Shown piece by piece: positions 1 to 5,587 of a stretch of DNA of 7,034 nt. The stretch covers positions 1-7,034 of the forward strand of contig JAFYIC010000131.1 of assembly GCA_017538845.1 (NCBI GenBank), in the 5' to 3' direction. The stretch is from Bacillota bacterium. Lineage in GTDB: Bacteria > Bacillota > Clostridia > Peptostreptococcales > Anaerovoracaceae. Every line of letters starts with the position of its first letter. The first letter of the stretch is position 1. A model generated the notes under the pieces. The model did not search any database. It saw nothing but the letters and a program-made list of their open reading frames with translations, and was not told where the DNA came from. A program made the translations under genes and the position numbers.

Positions 1-903
1 CCGCTCATGGACAGGATGGAAGTCATCGAAGTGCCGGGATACACTGAAGAGGAAAAGGTAAAGATCGCCCAGCAGTATCTGATCCCTAAGAAGGTGAAGG
101 AGCACGGCCTCGAAAAGAAGAGCATTACCATTCCGGAGAAGAGCATCAGGGATCTGATCAACTATTATACACGTGAATCGGGAGTCAGGAACCTTGAGAG
201 AGAGATAGCGAACCTGTGCAGGAAGGTGGCCAAGAAGACAGTCGCCGGAGAAGGTAAGAGGTTCAATATAACTCCGAAGAAGATAGAGGAATACCTGGGC
301 AAGAAGAGATTCCGCTACGACATAATCAAAGACGAGAAACAGGTGGGTCTTACCACGGGACTGGCATGGACGGTAGTGGGCGGAGAGACTCTGGATATCG
401 AAGCAACCGTCATTCCGGGAACGGGCAAAATAGTCCTCACCGGACAGATGGGCGACGTGATGCAGGAGTCCGCTACTACGGGTATCAGCTACATCAGGTC
501 TGTGGCGGACAAACTTGGTATAGACGAGAATTTCTACAAGGAAAAGGATATACACATCCATATTCCTGAAGGCGCTGTCCCGAAGGACGGCCCATCCGCG
601 GGAGTGACCATGTGCACAGCAGTGATCTCAGCGCTGACCGGCATTCCGGTAAGAAAAGACATCGCTATGACAGGCGAGATCACACTGAGAGGCAAGGTGC
701 TTCCTGTAGGCGGAATAAGGGAAAAAGTACTTGCTGCCCACAGAGCAGGCATCAGGAAGGTGCTTCTGCCGCAGGACAACAAACGCGACATAGATGAGAT
801 ACCTGAAGCAGTGCGCGAAGAGATGGAATTCGTGCTCCTGAAGGACGCCGATGACGCCCTCCGGCAGGTGCTGACCGGCAGGAAGAAGATCAGGCTCTCA
901 TAG
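1..903 (+). CDS. lon: Lon ATP-dependent protease, C-terminal part (5' end outside window)
   Basis: Lon degrades misfolded and selected regulatory proteins in the cytoplasm as an ATP-driven hexamer. The reading frame is open from base 1, so the gene starts upstream; the first ATG in view is internal. About 300 residues are visible. They begin at the end of the AAA+ module with [14 protein letters not shown], whose Arg matches the arginine finger, then [13 protein letters not shown] with the sensor-2 Arg. The complete Lon protease domain follows. The catalytic Ser sits in KDGPSAG (codon 595-597) and the catalytic Lys in GGIREKVL (codon 724-726), so the Ser-Lys dyad is intact. The protein ends at RKKIRLS, a normal end for a bacterial LonA. 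engB follows after 10 bases, the lon-ysxC order known from Bacillota. Nothing suggests damage. The upstream promoter and the N-terminal substrate-binding domain cannot be judged. Confidence 0.97.
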   Translation, partial: PLMDRMEVIEVPGYTEEEKVKIAQQYLIPKKVKEHGLEKKSITIPEKSIRDLINYYTRESGVRNLEREIANLCRKVAKKTVAGEGKRFNITPKKIEEYLGKKRFRYDIIKDEKQVGLTTGLAWTVVGGETLDIEATVIPGTGKIVLTGQMGDVMQESATTGISYIRSVADKLGIDENFYKEKDIHIHIPEGAVPKDGPSAGVTMCTAVISALTGIPVRKDIAMTGEITLRGKVLPVGGIREKVLAAHRAGIRKVLLPQDNKRDIDEIPEAVREEMEFVLLKDADDALRQVLTGRKKIRLS

Positions 904-913
904 AGGTGCGGAG

Positions 914-1495
914 ATGATTATCAGGGAAGCGGCTCTGGAAGCCATGGCTGCAAAACCGTCCCAGTATCCTCCCGAGGATCTGACGGAAATAGCCTTTGCG
1001 GGAAGGTCCAACGTGGGGAAATCCTCACTGCTGAATCTTCTGACCGGCAGGAAAAAGCTGGCTTATGTCAGCGGCAGCCCGGGAAAGACCAGGACCATCA
1101 ACTTTTACAGGATAAACGACAGTTTCCGGATCGTGGATCTGCCGGGTTACGGATATGCGAAGATATCGAAGAAGGTCTCGCAGGAGTGGGGCCGGATGAT
1201 GGAAACGTATCTGGAAAAGCGGCAGAATCTGGCGAAGGTAGTACAGCTTGTAGATATACGCCACGAACCGACGGCTCAGGACAGACAGATGTATGACTAT
1301 CTCAGGTATTACGGCCTGGACGGGATAGTCGTTGCGACGAAAGCCGACAAGGTGTCATCCAATCAGAAGCAGAAACAGATCAGCGTCATAAGAAAGAGCC
1401 TTGATCTTTCGGCAGAGGATCTGGTGATACCGGTGTCCGCCCTGAAAAAGACGGGGCATGATAAGCTTCTTGAGGTGCTTGAGCAGCTCATATAA
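914..1495 (+). CDS. engB: Ribosome biogenesis GTP-binding protein EngB/YsxC
   Basis: This is a TRAFAC-class GTPase of the YihA/EngB/YsxC family, which in studied bacteria is needed for late assembly of the large ribosomal subunit. All the G motifs are visible in the 193-residue product: the P-loop GRSNVGKSS (30-38), a switch-I region rich in Thr (GKTRTINFY, 57-65), G3 DLPGYG (75-80), G4 TKAD (142-145) and G5 SALK (175-178). Length matches the family (about 195-210). The ATG at 914 is preceded by a purine-rich AGGTGCGGAG and gives the usual short N-terminus before the P-loop. It lies 10 bases after the lon stop, so the two are almost certainly cotranscribed. The next small gene begins 21 bases after its stop. 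No anomalies seen. Confidence 0.97.
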   Translation: MIIREAALEAMAAKPSQYPPEDLTEIAFAGRSNVGKSSLLNLLTGRKKLAYVSGSPGKTRTINFYRINDSFRIVDLPGYGYAKISKKVSQEWGRMMETYLEKRQNLAKVVQLVDIRHEPTAQDRQMYDYLRYYGLDGIVVATKADKVSSNQKQKQISVIRKSLDLSAEDLVIPVSALKKTGHDKLLEVLEQLI

Positions 1496-1516
1496 CCGGA
1501 TAAACGGAGAAGAACT

Positions 1517-1705
1517 ATGCAGTGGCTTTTCAGATTCAGGTTGATATACGGTCTCGCGAGGACCCTCGCGCGGCTGTTTTCGATCAAAAAAGCACAGCGG
1601 GTAAAAGAAGATAGAGAGAACGGCCATCTGGCGAGAAATTTCAAGGGCCGTAAGGTTATTGACGTTAATTTCACAGTAGAAGAAGAGGATGGAAAGGGAA
1701 TCTAA
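1517..1705 (+). CDS. Small hypothetical protein, 62 residues, amphipathic N-terminus and acidic C-terminus
   Basis: I do not recognise a family. The product is bipartite. Residues 1-24 alternate hydrophobic and aromatic residues with arginines (W3, L4, F5, F7, L9, I10, Y11), which would suit an amphipathic, membrane-peripheral helix. Residues 25-47 are strongly basic (KKAQRVK, KGRK). The end is acidic (IDVNFTVEEEDGKGI). No transmembrane segment is long enough to be certain, and there is no signal peptidase site. Support for a real gene: a GGAGAAGA ribosome-binding site at 1506-1513, a start 21 bases after the engB stop, a stop one base before the hpt start codon, and codon use like its neighbours. 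It fills an otherwise unexplained 211-base gap between two housekeeping genes. Role unknown. Position suggests only coexpression with engB and hpt. Confidence 0.68.
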   Translation: MQWLFRFRLIYGLARTLARLFSIKKAQRVKEDRENGHLARNFKGRKVIDVNFTVEEEDGKGI

Positions 1706-1706
1706 A

Positions 1707-2240
1707 ATGGCTAATGATGCGACTGTAGGAACAGTACTGATCACCGGTAAGGAGATCGCCACCAGAGCGGAAGAACTGGGCAAGAAGATAACAAAGGATT
1801 ACAAGGGAAAAGAACTGGTTCTCGTAGGTATCTTAAGAGGCGCGGTCATGTGGATGGCGGAACTGATGAAAAGCATAAATCTTGAGGATCTTACCATCGA
1901 CTTTATGGCTGTTTCCAGTTACGGCGCGGCTACCAAGAGCTCCGGACAGGTCCAGATCAACAAGGATCTGAACTCGGATATCATGGGCAAGGACGTAATA
2001 ATAGTCGAGGATATAGTCGACACTGGAGTGACTTTGAGTTACCTCCGCAATTACCTGAAGAACAGGGAAGCAAACAGCGTAGAGATCTGCTCCATGCTGG
2101 ACAAGCCTGAAAGAAGAGAGGTCAACGTGCCTATCAAATACAAAGGCTTCGAAGTCGACAACCTGTTCATCGTAGGATACGGACTTGACTACGACCAGAA
2201 ATACAGGAACCTTCCGTATATTAGTTTCCTGAACGAATAA
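1707..2240 (+). CDS. hpt: Hypoxanthine phosphoribosyltransferase
   Basis: Purine salvage enzyme that joins hypoxanthine (often also guanine) to PRPP, giving IMP or GMP, in the cytoplasm. The 177-residue product has the type I phosphoribosyltransferase fold markers: the pyrophosphate-binding loop LRGA (43-46), a flexible-loop region with SYG (71-73), the PRPP-binding motif VIIVEDIVDTGVT (97-109) with its acidic pair E101-D102, and the purine-site region FIVGYGLDYDQKYRNLPY near the C-terminus. This matches the bacterial Hpt/HprT family in length and ending. The start at 1707 is preferred because AAAGGGAA lies about seven bases before it and it gives the family-like N-terminus. An in-frame ATG at 1689 would add six residues and overlap the small upstream gene. 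It is the last gene of the tight lon-engB group. A 142-base gap follows. Confidence 0.96.
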   Translation: MANDATVGTVLITGKEIATRAEELGKKITKDYKGKELVLVGILRGAVMWMAELMKSINLEDLTIDFMAVSSYGAATKSSGQVQINKDLNSDIMGKDVIIVEDIVDTGVTLSYLRNYLKNREANSVEICSMLDKPERREVNVPIKYKGFEVDNLFIVGYGLDYDQKYRNLPYISFLNE

Positions 2241-2297
2241 ACGGCAGAACGTCTTCCCGGTAGGGGAGCGGACATCTGCAGACGATAACGAAAGAAA

Positions 2298-2327
2298 CGG
2301 GACCGCTGAGTATATCTGGCGGTCCTG
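2298..2327. repeat. Inverted repeat, possible weak terminator
   Basis: GGACCGC (2300-2306) pairs with GCGGTCC (2319-2325), extended outward by one G-U and one C-G pair, around a 12-base loop. On the plus strand the stem is followed by ATTAAAAAAGG, which is not a U-run, so termination after hpt would be weak. On the minus strand the following bases read TTTCTTTCGTT, a better but interrupted U-rich tail. It may attenuate read-through into the flavoprotein gene or stop minus-strand transcripts. Confidence 0.45.
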
Positions 2328-2330
2328 ATT

Positions 2331-2358
2331 AAAAAAGGCTCCTTCTGCAGGAGGGAGC
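2331..2358 (-). terminator. Candidate intrinsic terminator oriented to the minus strand
   Basis: GCTCCTTC (2338-2345) pairs with GAGGGAGC (2351-2358), eight pairs with one G-U when read on the plus strand, around a five-base loop. A run of six A's at 2331-2336 becomes TTTTTT immediately after the stem on the minus strand, giving the classic hairpin-plus-U-tract form. The flanking genes are both on the plus strand, so no annotated gene uses it. On the plus strand the same hairpin lies just upstream of the ribosome-binding site of the next gene and could instead act on its leader RNA. Confidence 0.5.
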
Positions 2359-2382
2359 ATACCACAGGAAAGGTTTTGTGAC

Positions 2383-3555
2383 ATGTACGATATCTGCATA
2401 ATCGGAGGCGGCGCCTCCGGCATGACCGCGGCAATAGCTGCTCATCAGAAGAACGACGGGGCAGCCATCTGCATCATAGAAAAAAACGAGATACTGGGCA
2501 GGAAAATCCTTGCCACCGGCAACGGCCGCTGCAATCTCAGCAATGAAGGGTGCGAGAACAAAGATGACACTCTTGATTTCCTGAAGAGGCTGGGGATATA
2601 TACAAGGACCGATGAGGAAGGCAGGATCTACCCGTATTCCGAGCAGGCTTCCCAGGTAAGGGCTATCCTTTCGGATCACGCCAGAACAGCATGCAGCAGG
2701 ATCATACTGGGGCAGAGCGTTTCCTCAGTGGAGAAAAAAGACGATGTCTTCGTCGTAAAGACAGAAGGCGGGGAGACAGTGGAAGCGCAGCAGCTGATTA
2801 TCGCATCCGGCGGTAAGGCGGCTCCACAGCATGGGACCACCGGCGACGGATACGCTTTCGCGAAAGCGCTGGGCCACACTGTCACGAAACTGGGACCTGC
2901 GCTGACCGGCGTAGAGACTGAAGATGACCTTTCACCCCTGAAAGGCGTGAGAGCCAAATGCGAGGCTTATCTTTTCGAAGGCATGGACAACATATGGAGA
3001 GAGCCGGGCGAAGTCCAGTTCACCGAGGACGGTCTTTCCGGCATATGCATTTTCAATATGGTATCCATGATCAGACTCAGACCGGGCGAGACATACAGAG
3101 AGGCCATGCACAGGTATGAGATAGGAATAGATCTGCTTCCCGATTTTGATGAGGAAGAATTCATCGCCCTTCTCAAACAGAGAGAGCAGATGGAGGACAT
3201 AAAGAAAGAGAGCAGAAGACTCCTGACCACTTTCGTCAACGACAAGATAGCGGATTTCATTATAGAAAAATCAGGCACCGAAGCCCATGAACTGGCGGCG
3301 GCGCTGAAGTACAGCCGCTTCAAGGTGAGGAGTGTCAAAGGCTGGAAGGACGCCCAGTGCACTGTCGGCGGAGTGCCCTATGATGAAGTGGACAGCGAGA
3401 CCATGAAGTCACTGAAGACGGAAGGTCTTTACTTTGCGGGAGAGATAATGGACTACGACGGTCCCTGCGGCGGATTCAACCTTCAGCACGCATGGGAGAC
3501 CGGCATAAAAGCAGGAAAAGCCGCAGCTGCGGATATTACCCGGGCTGACGACTGA
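2383..3555 (+). CDS. FAD-dependent flavoprotein, HI0933/YhiN (BaiN-like) family
   Basis: Cytoplasmic FAD-binding protein of the HI0933/YhiN family. Automated pipelines often name members aminoacetone oxidase-like or BaiN, after a Clostridium scindens bile-acid protein, but no substrate follows from sequence. The 390 residues show an N-terminal dinucleotide-binding motif GGGASG (8-13) with the acidic end of strand 2 at E33, the family signature GRKILATGNGRCNLSN (39-54), an ASGG element (141-144), and the C-terminal FAD motif GLYFAGEIMDYDGPCGG (348-364) followed by FNLQHAW. The stretch between NLSN and the GRIYP motif is only about 25 residues, shorter than I recall for E. coli-type members. 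The start at 2383 is supported by AGGAAAGG (2366-2373) and by the GGGASG motif falling near the N-terminus. The next flavoprotein gene follows after 35 bases. The exact reaction is unknown. Confidence 0.9.
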   Translation: MYDICIIGGGASGMTAAIAAHQKNDGAAICIIEKNEILGRKILATGNGRCNLSNEGCENKDDTLDFLKRLGIYTRTDEEGRIYPYSEQASQVRAILSDHARTACSRIILGQSVSSVEKKDDVFVVKTEGGETVEAQQLIIASGGKAAPQHGTTGDGYAFAKALGHTVTKLGPALTGVETEDDLSPLKGVRAKCEAYLFEGMDNIWREPGEVQFTEDGLSGICIFNMVSMIRLRPGETYREAMHRYEIGIDLLPDFDEEEFIALLKQREQMEDIKKESRRLLTTFVNDKIADFIIEKSGTEAHELAAALKYSRFKVRSVKGWKDAQCTVGGVPYDEVDSETMKSLKTEGLYFAGEIMDYDGPCGGFNLQHAWETGIKAGKAAAADITRADD

Positions 3556-3590
3556 CCTGCGGTGAAAAGACCTGAAGAAAGAGGCGCAGA

Positions 3591-5159
3591 ATGGGTGCTG
3601 TTTCATACAGGATCAGGGAGATAAAGCTGAGTCCTGACGATGAAAAGAAGAGAATACCCGAAAAGATATGCAGAAAACTGGGTCTTGAGGAGTCAGATAT
3701 ATTAGAGTGGAAAATAGTCAGAGAATCCATCGACGCCAGAAGAAAACCTGATGTGAAGCTGGTGTATACGGTGGATTTTGTCTGTGAAAAAGAAGGTCTT
3801 CTGGACAGAAAAGGCGTGAAGATCAGCGAGACCCCGGACGAGACTTACGTGATGGGAAAATGCGAAAGAAAGCCCGCCAGAAGACCCGTTATAGTCGGGT
3901 CGGGTCCATGCGGCATGTTCGCGGCTTACGTGCTTGCTCATGCCGGAGCGGAGCCTCTTGTGCTTGAGCAGGGAGCACCCATGGACAGACGTGTGAAGGA
4001 CGTTGAGAAGTTCTGGAAGGAAGGCGTCCTGGACACAAGATCCAACGTCCAGTTCGGCGAAGGGGGAGCGGGCACTTTCTCCGACGGTAAGCTGACCACG
4101 GGAATAAAGGACGTACGCGTAAAAAAGATACTGGAAGTCTTTGCCGCCGCGGGAGCGGGAGAAAAGATCCTGTACAGCAGCAGACCTCACATAGGCACAG
4201 ATGTGCTGAGGAGGGTGGTAGTGGCTCTCAGAGAGGAAATAGAGGCCCTTGGTGGCACATATATGTTCGACACTAAGATGAGCGACATCATCGTTGAGGA
4301 CGGCGCTGTCCGGGGCGTGGAGACCGAGAGCAGAGACGGAGACAGGCAGGTGATACCGGCAGATCACGTGATACTTGCGCCGGGTCACAGTTCGAGAGAT
4401 ACCTTGAGGATGCTTGCGGAAAAACACATACCCATGGAGCAGAAGCCCTTTTCCATGGGCGTGAGAGTGCAGCATCTCCAGTCGGTCATAGACAGGGCTC
4501 AGTACGGGGACGAAGAACTGGCTGAAAAGCTGGGCCCCGCAGACTACAAACTCAATCACAGATGTGAGGACGGCAGGGGCGTATATACCTTCTGCATGTG
4601 TCCGGGAGGCGAAATAGTGAGAGCCTCATCTGAAGAAGGCGGTCTTGTGGTCAACGGAATGAGTTATTCCGACAGAGGCGGGAAATATGCAAACAGCGCC
4701 CTTTTGGCGGATATAAAGACATCCGACTTCGGGTCGGATGATCCTCTTGCGGGAGTCTTTCTGCAGGAAAAATATGAGCGCCTTGCTTTTGAGAACGGCG
4801 GGGGAGATTATTCCGCGCCTGAAACTTTATGGAAATATTTCAAAGAAAAAAGCCCTGAAGCAGGGCCTGTGCGGGATTCTCTTCCCGGTTATGTAACTGA
4901 CGCCATCATAGAGGCTATGCCTCATCTGGGCGGGAAACTGAAAGGATTCGACGATCCCGATACTCTCATGGTGGCCATAGAGAGCCGCAGTTCTTCCCCC
5001 GTAAGGATACTGCGCGACAGGGAAAGCCTCCAGAGTGTGAAGGGACTTTATCCTTCAGGTGAGGGGGCAGGCTACGCCGGCGGAATAGTTTCCGCTGCTG
5101 CCGACGGTATGAAGGCAGCAGAGAAAGTCATATCATCCATAAACAGTTCTGACAAATAG
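3591..5159 (+). CDS. FAD-dependent dehydrogenase-like protein, COG2509 type
   Basis: A 522-residue flavoprotein resembling the COG2509 group of uncharacterised FAD-dependent dehydrogenases (usually about 530 residues), probably cytoplasmic. Residues 1-95 form a basic, mixed alpha/beta N-terminal domain. The Rossmann FAD motif follows: VIVGSGPCG (100-108), with E126 as the expected ribose-binding acid. Further family-type elements are FGEGGAGTFSDGKL (155-168), an LAPGHSSRDT segment (262-271), a Cys-x-Cys in TFCMCPGG (333-340), and a C-terminal FAD-binding GLYPSGEGAGYAGGI (485-499). The start at 3591 has AGAAAGAGG about seven bases upstream and the expected YRIREIKLSPDD beginning. It sits 35 bases behind the other flavoprotein gene, so both are likely cotranscribed. 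The stop codon is inside the arm of a terminator. The substrate and electron partner are unknown; the CxC could be redox-active but this is inference. Confidence 0.9.
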   Translation: MGAVSYRIREIKLSPDDEKKRIPEKICRKLGLEESDILEWKIVRESIDARRKPDVKLVYTVDFVCEKEGLLDRKGVKISETPDETYVMGKCERKPARRPVIVGSGPCGMFAAYVLAHAGAEPLVLEQGAPMDRRVKDVEKFWKEGVLDTRSNVQFGEGGAGTFSDGKLTTGIKDVRVKKILEVFAAAGAGEKILYSSRPHIGTDVLRRVVVALREEIEALGGTYMFDTKMSDIIVEDGAVRGVETESRDGDRQVIPADHVILAPGHSSRDTLRMLAEKHIPMEQKPFSMGVRVQHLQSVIDRAQYGDEELAEKLGPADYKLNHRCEDGRGVYTFCMCPGGEIVRASSEEGGLVVNGMSYSDRGGKYANSALLADIKTSDFGSDDPLAGVFLQEKYERLAFENGGGDYSAPETLWKYFKEKSPEAGPVRDSLPGYVTDAIIEAMPHLGGKLKGFDDPDTLMVAIESRSSSPVRILRDRESLQSVKGLYPSGEGAGYAGGIVSAAADGMKAAEKVISSINSSDK

Positions 5160-5182
5160 CCGCATCGCCGGCTATTTCTTTT
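5154..5182 (+). terminator. Intrinsic terminator shared by converging genes
   Basis: AAATAGCCG (5154-5162) and CGGCTATTT (5169-5177) form a perfect nine-pair stem around the loop CATCGC, followed on the plus strand by CTTTTC, giving a U-rich tail. It ends the flavoprotein unit. The left arm contains the plus-strand TAG (5157-5159) and the right arm contains the minus-strand TAG (5172-5174). On the minus strand the tail is TTTGTCAG, so termination of the lipoprotein transcript should be weaker, although the hairpin is symmetric. Confidence 0.85.
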
Positions 5183-5540
5183 CGTAGATACCGTATCCGC
5201 TGGTCTTGTCACCAAGATAGATTTTGCCGTCCTGAAGAAGACCTGCCTGGGTGCATCCGCTGGCGGTCACTTCAAGTACGTCATCGTCCAGTACCCAGGT
5301 GCCCTCGGCTTCGTTCTCTGACATATTGATGGTGACTTTGCCGTCCTCGGTGAATGTCATGGTAGATTCCACGTCGCCCATGCCGTAATCCTCAAGACTC
5401 TGTTCAACGCCGTTCATCTGCCATCCCGTAAGCTGCCATGTGCCTACTATTCCGGATTTATCTTTTCCGCAACCTGTGACAGCGATCATGCTCATCACCA
5501 GGATCACAGCTGTAAGTACGACAATTATCCTTTTTTTCAT
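5172..5540 (-). CDS. Small putative lipoprotein with lipocalin-like domain
   Basis: Predicted membrane-anchored, extracytoplasmic lipoprotein of 122 residues, function unknown. The N-terminus is MKKR, then a hydrophobic core (residues 5-20), then VTGC with Cys24 as the lipidation site. The lipobox has Val rather than the commoner Leu at -3, which is tolerated. The mature part contains GIVGTWQLTGW (30-40) and a second GTWVLDDDVLEV (80-91) with TMTFTEDGKV (60-69) between, the pattern of small lipocalin-like beta-barrel domains in clostridial secreted proteins. A second Cys is at 96. The start is secured by TAAGGAGG (reverse strand, 5548-5555) seven bases upstream. It lies 47 bases behind gpmI on the same strand, with no convincing promoter between, so it may be read from the gpmI transcript. 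The domain call is moderate; the lipoprotein call is firm. Confidence 0.87.
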   Translation of the reverse strand: MKKRIIVVLTAVILVMSMIAVTGCGKDKSGIVGTWQLTGWQMNGVEQSLEDYGMGDVESTMTFTEDGKVTINMSENEAEGTWVLDDDVLEVTASGCTQAGLLQDGKIYLGDKTSGYGIYEKK

Positions 5541-5547
5541 ATCATTT

Positions 5548-5555
5548 CCTCCTTA
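5548..5555 (-). promoter_or_regulatory. Consensus ribosome-binding site of the lipoprotein gene
   Basis: Read on the minus strand this is TAAGGAGG, a near-perfect complement to the 3' end of 16S rRNA, seven bases before the ATG at 5538-5540. It is the strongest such site in the window and fixes the start of the lipoprotein gene. The rest of the 47-base gap to gpmI shows no convincing -35/-10 pair. Confidence 0.85.
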
Positions 5556-5587
5556 GAGTTTGCCAATCGTATTTGTTCCCCGGACGG

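Noticed and set aside
871..1053. A 14-base direct repeat (CTGACCGGCAGGAA) at 871-884 in lon and 1040-1053 in engB.
   Set aside because: Both copies encode the same short peptide LTGRKK in frame, inside two proteins where it fits well. It looks like chance plus shared codon use, with no third copy or boundary feature.
2375..2402. Promoter-like TTGTGA then CATAAT spaced 16 bases at the flavoprotein start.
   Set aside because: The -10-like element lies inside the coding sequence, downstream of the well-supported start, so it cannot drive that gene.
2403..2419. Strong CGGAGGC/GCCTCCG hairpin just after the flavoprotein start codon.
   Set aside because: It encodes the glycine-rich GGGASG FAD motif, so the coding need explains the GC-rich palindrome. 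A translational effect is possible but not supported.
1833..2423. Long minus-strand open frame (196 codons) across hpt and the following gap.
   Set aside because: It is antisense to the clearly coding hpt gene, has no homology that I recognise, and lacks a convincing ribosome-binding site.
3702..4559. Minus-strand open frame of 285 codons opposite the COG2509-type gene.
   Set aside because: The plus-strand frame has intact FAD motifs and expected length. The antisense product is low-complexity in character (rich in His, Ser and Arg) and shows no domain pattern.
5541..5587. TTGGCA -35-like hexamer on the minus strand before the lipoprotein gene.
   Set aside because: A matching -10 at 17 bases would fall on the start codon and leave no room for the strong ribosome-binding site in the mRNA.
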